A stretch of DNA of 64,000 nt from Nannocystis sp. RBIL2 (GTDB lineage Bacteria > Myxococcota_A > Polyangia > Nannocystales > Nannocystaceae). A program made the translations under genes and the position numbers. Below, piece after piece: positions 31,952 through 41,396 of this stretch; the stretch's first letter is position 1, and every line of letters starts with the position of its first letter. The DNA is taken from positions 5,542,151 to 5,606,150 of the forward strand of contig NZ_JAPNJW010000002.1 of assembly GCF_026626745.1 (NCBI RefSeq), read 5' to 3'. The notes under the pieces were generated by a model, which was given only the letters and a program-made list of their open reading frames with translations, had not been told where the DNA came from and ran no database searches.

Positions 31952-32860
31952 TCAGATGACGTCCTGCATGCGAGCGACCGTGTCGCGCGCCGCCTTGATG
32001 AGGTCGGGACGGGCGTCGCCGGCCTTGCCCAGGAACAGCTCGAGGTTCTCTTTGGCTTCCTTGCGCTGGCGGAGCTCGGCGTAGGCCATGCCGAGGCCGT
32101 AGAGCGCGTCGGCGCCGTCCGGATCGATGGCCTTGGCCTTCGTGTAGGCGTCGATGGCCTCTTTCATCTGGCCGAGCTCGAAGTGCGCACGGCCGAGGCC
32201 GTTCCACATGCGCGCGTCCTTGTCGTTGATCTGCGCGCCGGTATCGAGCACCGCCATCGCCACGTTGGCGAAGCCGTAATCGATGTACATGTTGCCGAGC
32301 GAGACGAACGCCGGGCTGTAGCTCGGCTTGATCTCGATGGTCTTGCGGTAGGCGGCGTCGGCCTTCTCGGGCTGGTCGAGCTTCTCGTACAGCACGCCGG
32401 TGCGGTAATGGGCGCGGTACATCTTCGGGTCGAGCTTCAGCGCCTCTTGGAACGAGTTGATCGCGGCGGTGAACTTGGTCTCGCGCTCCGACGACGACAC
32501 GCCGTCAGCCTCGCCCTGGGCCTGCTGCACAGCGCCGAGGTCGTACCAGTACTCGGCCTGCGGCTCGGCCTTCATGTTGTCGATCGCGCCCGTGAACGCC
32601 TTCTCCGCGTCGACCAGCTTGTTCTGCTTCTTGTAGATCTGGCCCAGGGTGTGGTGCGCGGCCGCGTAGGACGAATCGAGCTGAATGGCGTCCTGGATCG
32701 CCTTCTCGGCGCCGGCAGTGTTGTTGCGGTCGAACAGTTGGATGCCTTCGTTCATCCGATTGATCGCCTGGACTCGGTTACGGCTCGCCAGGCCGTTGCA
32801 GGCCGGGAGGAGGACAGCGCAGGAGACGACGAGAGCGGCCAGAGGGGAGAGACGACGCAT
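31952..32860 (-). CDS. TPR lipoprotein
   Basis: The product has 302 residues. I start it at MRRLSPLAALVVSCAVLLPAC, a textbook lipoprotein signal with lipobox LLPAC; longer upstream frames would bury that signal. The mature part is a stack of TPR units (for example AYRKTIEIKPSYSPAFVSLGNMYIDYG and AIDAYTKAKAIDPDGADALYGLGMAYAE). No acidic Asp follows the lipidated Cys (the next residue is Asn), so export to the outer membrane is plausible. It lies between the FHA/AgmX-PglI gene and the giant TPR gene, 273 bp from the latter, and is probably part of the same envelope machine. I cannot match it to a named Glt protein. Confidence 0.82.
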   Translation of the reverse strand: MRRLSPLAALVVSCAVLLPACNGLASRNRVQAINRMNEGIQLFDRNNTAGAEKAIQDAIQLDSSYAAAHHTLGQIYKKQNKLVDAEKAFTGAIDNMKAEPQAEYWYDLGAVQQAQGEADGVSSSERETKFTAAINSFQEALKLDPKMYRAHYRTGVLYEKLDQPEKADAAYRKTIEIKPSYSPAFVSLGNMYIDYGFANVAMAVLDTGAQINDKDARMWNGLGRAHFELGQMKEAIDAYTKAKAIDPDGADALYGLGMAYAELRQRKEAKENLELFLGKAGDARPDLIKAARDTVARMQDVI

Positions 32861-33126
32861 CAGAGACCTTTCCGGATCGCGTGCGGATGATAACGGGCGG
32901 GGCATCTGGTGACAAGGTTGCACGGCGGCGCGATCGTTCGCGCCGTTTCTCGGCCCTCGCGAGGTGTCGCCGACGTCATGGGCGAAAACGCGCCATCCGC
33001 GCCGGAGCTCGCCGAACGGGCTGCCGTGCCCAGCCATGAGGGTTGTGAGTTGACGCGAGCCCGCTGCGGGCGCCGGGCGATCTCGTCGACAGATCTCCGG
33101 AAGCGCAGCAGGTCCTTAAACGCCGA

Positions 33127-33148
33127 AGGCCCGGCGTGCGCCGGGCCT
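33127..33148 (-). terminator. GC-rich hairpin downstream of the GltG-like gene
   Basis: AGGCCCGGCG and CGCCGGGCCT pair perfectly over 10 bp with two bases between. It lies in the 331-bp gap (32861-33191) between the GltG-like and TPR-lipoprotein genes. The rest of that gap shows only the palindrome at 33164 and presumably the promoter of the downstream gene. Confidence 0.6.
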
Positions 33149-33163
33149 CCTGGCCTTCGAGAC

Positions 33164-33185
33164 AGGCTGTCCTTCGGGACAGCCT
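33164..33185. repeat. Dispersed palindrome copy with UUCG loop
   Basis: AGGCTGTCC-TTCG-GGACAGCCT is a perfect 9-bp stem closing a TTCG tetraloop on the plus strand, 6 nt after the stop of the GltG-like gene. It probably works as part of the terminator. Confidence 0.75.
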
Positions 33186-33191
33186 CGCCGA

Positions 33192-35294
33192 TCAACCCGG
33201 CTCGAGGACGAACGGGTACGAGACGATGACCGAGCCGCCGCCCTCCGGCTTGGGGAAGGTCCAGCGCTTGACCGCCTGGGCGATGCAGGAGCCGACCGCC
33301 GGGTCCTTCATCGTGCTCTCCTGGACCACCGCGGTGGGCACCTTGCCGGTGCCGCCGATGGTGAACTGGACGGCGACGCGGCCCTTGGCGTTGGGGTCGC
33401 GGGCGAGGGCCTGGTTGTAGCAGTAGCGGACCTCGTTGATGTGCGCGCGGACGATGCGGCGGATGATGTCCTTGTCGAGCGCGCCCTGGACCTCGGCCTT
33501 GGCCTGACGGACCGTCGGGACGCGGGTGCCGCGGCCGCCGAAGCCGGCGCCAGCGCCACGGCCGTAGCCGGAGCCCGTGCCGCCGCCGCCGCCCTTGCCG
33601 ATGAGGCCCGTGTTGCCGAGGCCGATCGTGCCCTCGCCGGTGCCACCGCCGCCGCGGCCGGTGCCGACCAGGCCGAGGCCGCCGACGCCGTACGCCTCGC
33701 CGACCTCCGTGCCGGTGAGGCCGCCCCACACGTCCGCGTCGTCGTTGCCGACCGCGAACGCGCCGCCGTACGGCGAGGCGAGGAAGTGGCCGCTCTCGGC
33801 GCTCATCACCCCAAGGATGCCGGCCTGGCGCGCGGCCATGTCGGGGTCGAAGTTACGGGCCATCTGCGGGATGGCGTCCTTGGGGCCCTTCATGGCGTAG
33901 AGGCCCGACTTGCTCTTCGAGGTGGGCTTGCCCATCTTGCCCTCCTCGCCCTTGTGGCGCTGACCGGTGCCGCCGGCCTCGTCGTCGGAGTTCTCCATGT
34001 CCTCCGGCGGCGGCTCCTCCTCCTCCGGCGGCTTGTCGGGCTGGTTGAGGTAACCGACGAAGCGGTTCTCTTCCATCATCTCGTCGAGGCTGAGGTTGCC
34101 GGCCTCGTTGGGGATCAGGTGCGTGAGCACCAGCAAGCTGCCGATGACCACGAACGACGCGCCGTTGTAGATCCAGAACGGCTTGTCGGTCTCGCTGCCG
34201 CCCTTGATCACCGCGCCCGGCGCGACCGAGTTCACGTAGAAGGTGACGTCCTGGTACTTGACCCGCGCCGTCGCTCCGGGCGGCAGCGGGAAGCTGAACG
34301 ACGAGCCCTGCGAGCCCGCGCGGCCGGTCGCGACCAGCTGCTGCAGCGTGATCGTCTGGCCGTCGAAGGTGACCTCGCCGCTCATGTTCTGCGTGAAGTT
34401 GAGCGCGAACTCGTGGTCGCTGCCGCGGACCAGCGGGAAGCCGTTGGGCTCGGGCAGGCCGGCGGGCGGCACGTGGAACGACGCGCCGTGGCCCTCGCCG
34501 ATCGTGAAGTTCTTGTTGACGTAGTCGCCGGTGCGGATGAGGCCCATGCTGAACGGCACGAGGCCCGCGATCGCCAGCAGCATGCCGATCGCCGCCAGGC
34601 CGTTTCCGGGCGGGGTCGGGCGCGGCGTGCCCTGCTCGATCGAGTCCTGGACCTTCTTGCCGTAGCCGGCCCAGTCCTGGTTCACGTCGCTGAAGAACAC
34701 GCCCACGCCGGCGACCAGCATCACGCCGCCGATGGCGAGGAAAATGGGCGCCTGCGACTTGCGGTTCTTCAGCTGGCCGACGTGCTGCACGTCGAGCACC
34801 GTCGAGCCGTACATCGCCACGACCTCGGCCACCCGCGAGCCGCTCTGAACCTCGACCTCGCTGAGGTCGATCTGGATCGGGGCCCGCGTCGCCATCGGCG
34901 CCGCAGCGAGCGGCGCCGCCGCGACCGCGGCCGCCGCCACGGCCACCGGCGCGGCCACCTGCGCCGGCGCCGGCGCAGCCGCGACCTGCTGCTTGGCGAA
35001 GCCGACCTCGAGGCGGTACGGCCCGAAGTTCAAGGCGTCGCCGTCGTGCAGCACCGCGTTCTTGTCGATCCGCTGGCCGTTGAGCACGGTGCCCGCCGCG
35101 CTCCCGAGATCGATCACCCGCACCTCCTCGCCGGACACCTCGATCACGGCGTGCATGCGGGCCACGGCCTCGTCATCCAGGCAAACGTGGCTGCTCTTCA
35201 GCTTGCCGATCTTGATGACATCCTGCGTCAGCGTCTGGGTGTCGACGAGCTGGTCGCCGTAAAAGACTTTGATAGCGAGCGTCTTGGTGGACAT
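33192..35294 (-). CDS. gltG: FHA / transmembrane / AgmX-PglI C-terminal domain protein, GltG-like
   Basis: The product has 700 residues starting MSTKTLAIKVFYGDQLV. Residues 20-95 are an FHA domain (IGKLKSSHVCL, ARMHAVIEV, DLGSAAGTVLNGQRI). An Ala/Pro linker follows, then hydrophobic segments at about 180-200 (FLAIGGVMLVAGVGVFF), 235-255 and 370-393, indicating an inner-membrane protein. A periplasmic Gly-rich stretch leads to the final 100 residues, which match the AgmX/PglI C-terminal (TonB-like) pattern: IIRRIVRAHINEVRYCYNQAL, GRVAVQFTIGGTG, VGSCIAQAVKRWTFP and SVIVSYPFVLEPG. In Myxococcus the FHA-bearing member is GltG, which links the cytoplasmic scaffold to periplasmic partners. A GltJ-type zinc-finger N terminus is absent, which favours GltG. 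Confidence 0.82.
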   Translation of the reverse strand: MSTKTLAIKVFYGDQLVDTQTLTQDVIKIGKLKSSHVCLDDEAVARMHAVIEVSGEEVRVIDLGSAAGTVLNGQRIDKNAVLHDGDALNFGPYRLEVGFAKQQVAAAPAPAQVAAPVAVAAAAVAAAPLAAAPMATRAPIQIDLSEVEVQSGSRVAEVVAMYGSTVLDVQHVGQLKNRKSQAPIFLAIGGVMLVAGVGVFFSDVNQDWAGYGKKVQDSIEQGTPRPTPPGNGLAAIGMLLAIAGLVPFSMGLIRTGDYVNKNFTIGEGHGASFHVPPAGLPEPNGFPLVRGSDHEFALNFTQNMSGEVTFDGQTITLQQLVATGRAGSQGSSFSFPLPPGATARVKYQDVTFYVNSVAPGAVIKGGSETDKPFWIYNGASFVVIGSLLVLTHLIPNEAGNLSLDEMMEENRFVGYLNQPDKPPEEEEPPPEDMENSDDEAGGTGQRHKGEEGKMGKPTSKSKSGLYAMKGPKDAIPQMARNFDPDMAARQAGILGVMSAESGHFLASPYGGAFAVGNDDADVWGGLTGTEVGEAYGVGGLGLVGTGRGGGGTGEGTIGLGNTGLIGKGGGGGTGSGYGRGAGAGFGGRGTRVPTVRQAKAEVQGALDKDIIRRIVRAHINEVRYCYNQALARDPNAKGRVAVQFTIGGTGKVPTAVVQESTMKDPAVGSCIAQAVKRWTFPKPEGGGSVIVSYPFVLEPG

Positions 35295-35415
35295 GGTCGG
35301 TCCTCGGTCCGGCGGGTTGCGCGGGCAGAGACAGCGGGCTTCGGTGGCGGTTCCCGGGTTCCGGGGGATTGTTCAAAAAAGAAACGTGAGTGAAAGCACG
35401 GACGCAGGGCCCGGA

Positions 35416-35694
35416 TCACACATCGTTGGCCATCTTGATGAGCTCGGGGATGAAGTGCGGCCGGATGGTGATGAGGCTGGCGTGCTTGGTGCGGCCACGG
35501 GAGGCGACGTTGGCGCCTTCGGGCGAGAGCAGCTCGCCGTCGACGTTGTCGTCGTCGAAGTCGTAGACCGTGGTGCCGCTGCCGCCCTTGCCCTTGTTGG
35601 CCGAAGTGTCGGCGTCCTGGTCGCTGGCCGGAGCCGCGAAGGCGGTTGTCGAGGCGAAGAGGGTGGTCAGCAGAGTGATCAGAGCGAGCCGCAT
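35416..35694 (-). CDS. Small exported protein, possibly GltF/CglF-like
   Basis: The product has 92 residues: a Sec signal peptide MRLALITLLTTLFASTTAFA, cleaved after AFA, then an acidic start and a conserved-looking core TTVYDFDDDNVDGELLSPEG followed by SLITIRPHFIPELIKMANDV. I associate this core with small periplasmic or outer-membrane gliding proteins of the CglF/GltF type, and it lies between the GltE-like and GltG-like genes, as expected for gltF. Both points are inference from memory and position. It has no cysteine, so it is not a lipoprotein. Confidence 0.6.
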   Translation of the reverse strand: MRLALITLLTTLFASTTAFAAPASDQDADTSANKGKGGSGTTVYDFDDDNVDGELLSPEGANVASRGRTKHASLITIRPHFIPELIKMANDV

Positions 35695-35868
35695 GATGAA
35701 CCTCGTGGAGCGGTCCCCCTGGGACCTTCACGCACCATACCTCGCTCCGGCCAGCCTTGTAAACGCCCGGCCATTGTGATGCGGCGGGCAGAGAGCGCGA
35801 ACGAAGGAGGAGACGGCTTCGACTGCGAGATCGCTCCGCCCGCGGCGGAGCCGGAGGACCCAATGAAA

Positions 35869-35892
35869 AGGGGCGGCCGTCCGGCCGCCCCT
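35869..35892 (-). terminator. Rho-independent terminator after the GltE-like gene
   Basis: AGGGGCGGCC pairs perfectly with GGCCGCCCCT over a 4-nt loop and is followed on the minus strand by TTTT. It lies 25 nt beyond the stop codon at 35917, so the small exported protein and GltG-like genes probably have their own promoter or depend on read-through. Confidence 0.85.
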
Positions 35893-35916
35893 CATGCGCG
35901 GATGACGAGCTCCCGA

Positions 35917-37377
<1,461 letters not shown>

Positions 37378-37409
37378 GGTGGTCGCTCCTTTGCTGGCTC
37401 CGGCCGGCC

Positions 37410-40400
37410 TCACTCGCTGTCCTCGTCGCCGTCGTCGGTCTTCTCGGCGGGCTTCTCGGCGGGCTTCTCCGCCGCGGCGCCGACGCTCGGCTTGCGCTTC
37501 TCACCCTCGAGGTCGAGCTGCACATCGACGCGATCGGGGCGGCTCGCGGTGTACTGAGAGATGCCGAAGATCTCTTCGGTCGCCGGGTACTTGTCCGGCT
37601 CGCGCTGCTGGAGCTCCTCCTCGCACAGACGAGAGAACTCGTTGAAGAACTGGAAGGTCGTCGACCGCTCGAGGCAGAACGAGAACTTCTTGACCGCGTC
37701 CTCCTGGATCGGCTGGGCCTTGTCGCCGAGCTCGTCGCAGAAGGCGTAGGCCTGATCCTCGGTCTTGAACTCCTTCGGCACCTCGGCGCGGTAGAGCTGG
37801 TCGGCGTAGTTCTGCGAGACCATGGCCGAGCGGGCGGCGGCGGCGAGCATCCAGTACGGGCTCTGCTTGGCGTTGACGATGCCGTCGTACTGCTGCTGCA
37901 GCGCCTGACCCTGCTTGGTCTTCTTCTCGTAGAACTCGAGGAAGCGCTTGGTCGAGTCGGCCTTCTTCGCGACCTGCTCCTTGTACTCCTTCTCCCACTT
38001 CGGCAGGCCGGCGTCCTTCTTCCACTCTTCGACGAAGAAGCTCAGGCCGCCCGGCATCTCGATCTTGAGGTACTCCTCGTAGCCGCGGTCGGCCTTGTAC
38101 ACGCCGGCCATGGCGACGGCGTTGGCGAAGTCCTCGCGCCGGTCGCGGTCGTCCTCCGGCACGTTGATCTTGCTCTTCGCCAGCTTGAGGACGCTGTCGA
38201 AGTACTTCTGGGCCTCGTCCGCCTTCTTCTTGTTGCGGGAGTGGACCGTGATGATGCCGGAGGTGGCCGAGCCGCAGTACTCCGGGATCTCCTGCTTCTT
38301 GCTCGACGAAGCAGCGGCGCCCTTCTTCTCGGTGCCCTTCTTGACCTTCTTCTTCAGCGCCTCGGCGGCGGCGCGGGCCTTGTCACCGGCCTGCGCCTTC
38401 TTGCGCTTGATGGTGATGCACGAGTCGTAGAGCAGGCCCTCCGCGCACGACTGGCGCCACAAGATCTGGCCGATCGAGGCCTCGGCGACGATGCGACGGT
38501 CGAGGCCGCCGTTCTTGCCGTAGATCTTGAGGTACTCCTCGGCGTGCTTGAGCTTCTCTTCCTCGGTCTTGAGGATGTCGTGCTTCGACCAGAAGATCTT
38601 GGCGGCGAGCTCGGGGTTGTCCTTGCGGTAGAGACCCTCGTACTTCGACAGGTCGGCGCTGGCCTGCTGGTCCTGGCCGAGGCCGAGGCGGAACAGGTAG
38701 GCGTTGCGCAGGTAGTCGGGCGACTGCTTGTCCTTGATGTACTTCTCCGCGTACAGCTCCATGTGCTGCGCGGCCTTGTCGTACATCGCGATGGCCTGGT
38801 AGTTGCCGGCGAGGTTCGACAGCGTCTTCTGGTAGTGCTCGCTGTTCGGGAACTTCTCGAGCAGGATCTTGCGGAAGCGGACCGACTGACCGAGCAGGAA
38901 GGCCGCCTCGTAGCACTCGGCCGCGTTCCAGATCAGCGTCGAGGCCTTCTCGTGGGCGTCGCCGTACTCGTTGTAGATGGCGATGAACTGCTCGGCGCAC
39001 TTGCGGTAGCCGTCGGGGTCACCCTTCCGGCCCGCCTCGAGGTAGGTCATGCCCTTCTTCCAGCCGATGCCGGCCAGCAGCCGCGGGATCGCCTCCTTGA
39101 GCTCGTCGGCCTCCGGATGCGTGTAGACCTTCATCTTCTGCATCTTCTTCGACCACGTCTCGAGGTCGTCGGATGCCTTGATCGCCTCTTCGGGCGTCAG
39201 ATTCTTGTCGATCCAGCGGATCGTCAGAATGTCGAGGAGCATCTCGGAGCACCACGCGGCGTAGATGGAGCCGTCGAACTTGACGACCATCTCTTCCAGG
39301 AGCGGGCGCGCCTCCTGGAACTTGTTGTGAATCATCATGAGCTTCGCCCGGTGGTAGACGATCTTGGGCAGCTCGGGGTCCTTCGGGTCTTTGACGTACT
39401 TCTGGTAGATGTCGTACGCCTCGATCATCTTCTTCTCGTCCTCGGCGTAGTCACTCTCCGGGTACGTGAGGCTCTGATCGCCCTTGGTGTTCTCGTCGGT
39501 CTTGGTCTTCTTCTTCTTCTCTTTTTCCTTGTAGACGCAAAGACCTTCGGCGTTCGTCTTGCAGGACTTGGCCTGACCGCCCGTCTCGTCGTACTCGAGG
39601 GCGTTCTTCATCGCCAGCATCTGCGCGTAGGCGGCGTCCTGGGTGAACTTGCCCTCGGGGTTGATCTCGAGGACCTTCACGAACTCGTCGTGCGCGCGGC
39701 GGAACTTGGTGAGGCCGTCGGGCTTGGTCTTCTTGTCACCGATGAGCGAGCTGGCGCGGGCCCACAGGAGCTCCGCGTAGTACATCTGGATCTCGTACGA
39801 GTCCTTGTCCTTCGGGAAGGTCTTGAGGAAGCCCTCGTAGGCCTTCTCCGCGAGCGTGTACGTGGCCTCGTTCTTGGTCTTCTCGGCCTCGTCGTGCCAC
39901 ACGGTGGCCATCTGCTTCATCGTGTCGAGCGTCTCGTCTCGGCACTTGCGCTTGACGGCCTCCTTCTGCGAGCCGTTCTTGAACTTGTCCCAGTACTCGC
40001 CCAGGCGCGCCGTCTCGGTCCACTGGACCTCCTTGTTGTCGGTCGCCAGCGCGTTGATGACGACGCGGCCCTGCCACTCACAGGTCTGCGGGTCGTCGGG
40101 GAACAGCTCCTGCAGCTTGTGGTAGGTGTACGTCGACTCGGTGTACATGCCCTGCCCGAAGTACTGGACTGCGAGCAGCTCCATCATCTTGCGGGACATG
40201 TTCTCGTCTTCCTTCGGGCCGTCGCCGACCTTCTGGAAGAACTCCCACGCCTTGGACGGCTTGCCGGCCATGACGAAGGCGCGGACGAGGTCGCGACGGG
40301 CGTCGCGGCGCAGCTGGCGGGCGTTGGCCTCGCTGCCGGCGCGGCCCTCGAGGGTCGCGGTGATCGTCTTGACGAAGAAGTCGAGGCTGAGGTCGTAGCG

Positions 40401-41291
40401 CGGGTCCGCGGTGCCGACCGGGTTCAGGTGGCACCACGCCATCTTGTAGAGCGCGTAGGCGTAGACCGGGCTGTCCTTGAAGGTGATGACCTTCTCGTAC
40501 AGCTGGAGGGCGTCGCCGATCTTGCTCTGGCCGAAGTAGTAGTCGGCGAAGCTGAGGTACGCGTTGGGGATGTACTGGCTGTTCGGGTAGTCCTGAATCA
40601 GCCGGATGTACGCGTCCTTCATCTCCTGCTCGCGCTTGAGCTGGCCGAGCTCGAACGCGTAGAAGTACAGAGCCTCGTCGAGGCGCTTGTACTTGCTGAG
40701 GCTGGGGTCCGTGACGAGGGCCTTGTACAGCTTGACCGCCTGCTCGCTGGCGGCCTTGGACTGCGCCTCGAACTTGGCCTGCTTGGCCTTGAGCTGGTCC
40801 GCCTTGCCCTTCTGCTTGGCCTCCTCCGCCTGGAAGATCGGGTCGTAGAGGGCGCCGGACTGAGTCTCGAAGTACGCCTTCTTCTCGAGGAAGTGGTCCG
40901 AGAGGCGATACAGCAGGTCCGGGTAGTCCGGGTGAGACTTGTCGGTCGCGTTGAGGAGGCGCTTGAGCTGCTCGATCTGCGTGTCGGCGATCTCCTGGGC
41001 GACCGCGGCGCGCTTCTTGGCGAACTCCGCACCCTCCATCATGTCGACGCGGCGCTTGGTCTCCTTCTCCTGCCGCTCTTTCTCTTCCTTGAACTTCGTG
41101 TCGAGCGTGTCCTTGGTGCGGACCTTGCCCGACTTGCGGTTGTACTTGACGGCACTGTTCGCCTCGGCGCCGCCCTCCGCCGGGGCCTGCGCGCTGGCAG
41201 GAGCCGCGGCGGCGAAGACGACCACCGCGAGACCGACGCCGCTCAGGATGTTCAGCTTGCGAAACTTGCGGGGATGGCTGTGTGGCTTCAT
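37410..41291 (-). CDS. gltD: Large periplasmic TPR protein, GltD/AgmU-like
   Basis: The product has 1293 residues starting MKPHSHPRKFRKLNILSGV, with a Sec signal peptide ending near ASAQA and a GAGG ribosome-binding sequence. The mature protein begins with a charged coiled coil (FKEEKERQEKETKRRVDMMEGAEFAKKRAAVAQ region), then many TPR or TPR-like helical repeats (for example LLYRLSDHFLEKKAYFET and FRRAHDEFVKVLEINPEGKF). A Lys-rich linker and Lys/Glu/Pro-rich C terminus are also present. AgmU/GltD of Myxococcus is a periplasmic TPR protein of similar size located just before gltE. Order, size and export all agree, so I infer orthology; repeat proteins can mimic one another, so a domain search should confirm it. 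Confidence 0.72.
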   Translation of the reverse strand: MKPHSHPRKFRKLNILSGVGLAVVVFAAAAPASAQAPAEGGAEANSAVKYNRKSGKVRTKDTLDTKFKEEKERQEKETKRRVDMMEGAEFAKKRAAVAQEIADTQIEQLKRLLNATDKSHPDYPDLLYRLSDHFLEKKAYFETQSGALYDPIFQAEEAKQKGKADQLKAKQAKFEAQSKAASEQAVKLYKALVTDPSLSKYKRLDEALYFYAFELGQLKREQEMKDAYIRLIQDYPNSQYIPNAYLSFADYYFGQSKIGDALQLYEKVITFKDSPVYAYALYKMAWCHLNPVGTADPRYDLSLDFFVKTITATLEGRAGSEANARQLRRDARRDLVRAFVMAGKPSKAWEFFQKVGDGPKEDENMSRKMMELLAVQYFGQGMYTESTYTYHKLQELFPDDPQTCEWQGRVVINALATDNKEVQWTETARLGEYWDKFKNGSQKEAVKRKCRDETLDTMKQMATVWHDEAEKTKNEATYTLAEKAYEGFLKTFPKDKDSYEIQMYYAELLWARASSLIGDKKTKPDGLTKFRRAHDEFVKVLEINPEGKFTQDAAYAQMLAMKNALEYDETGGQAKSCKTNAEGLCVYKEKEKKKKTKTDENTKGDQSLTYPESDYAEDEKKMIEAYDIYQKYVKDPKDPELPKIVYHRAKLMMIHNKFQEARPLLEEMVVKFDGSIYAAWCSEMLLDILTIRWIDKNLTPEEAIKASDDLETWSKKMQKMKVYTHPEADELKEAIPRLLAGIGWKKGMTYLEAGRKGDPDGYRKCAEQFIAIYNEYGDAHEKASTLIWNAAECYEAAFLLGQSVRFRKILLEKFPNSEHYQKTLSNLAGNYQAIAMYDKAAQHMELYAEKYIKDKQSPDYLRNAYLFRLGLGQDQQASADLSKYEGLYRKDNPELAAKIFWSKHDILKTEEEKLKHAEEYLKIYGKNGGLDRRIVAEASIGQILWRQSCAEGLLYDSCITIKRKKAQAGDKARAAAEALKKKVKKGTEKKGAAASSSKKQEIPEYCGSATSGIITVHSRNKKKADEAQKYFDSVLKLAKSKINVPEDDRDRREDFANAVAMAGVYKADRGYEEYLKIEMPGGLSFFVEEWKKDAGLPKWEKEYKEQVAKKADSTKRFLEFYEKKTKQGQALQQQYDGIVNAKQSPYWMLAAAARSAMVSQNYADQLYRAEVPKEFKTEDQAYAFCDELGDKAQPIQEDAVKKFSFCLERSTTFQFFNEFSRLCEEELQQREPDKYPATEEIFGISQYTASRPDRVDVQLDLEGEKRKPSVGAAAEKPAEKPAEKTDDGDEDSE

Positions 41292-41353
41292 GGACCTCTC
41301 ACCTCAGATGGGCGGGTCCACGGGACCCGGCCTTGTTGCTGGCTCTTGTCAAA

Positions 41354-41387
41354 CGCCGGCGAGGTCGCGCGCATGACCTCGCCGGCG
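41354..41387 (-). terminator. Strong intercistronic hairpin
   Basis: CGCCGGCGAGGTC pairs perfectly (13 bp) with GACCTCGCCGGCG around an 8-nt loop, in the 105-bp gap before the GltD-like gene. On the minus strand it is followed by only TTT, so it may be a partial terminator or an mRNA-processing/stability element setting expression ratios. Confidence 0.65.
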
Positions 41388-41396
41388 CCGCCGCGG

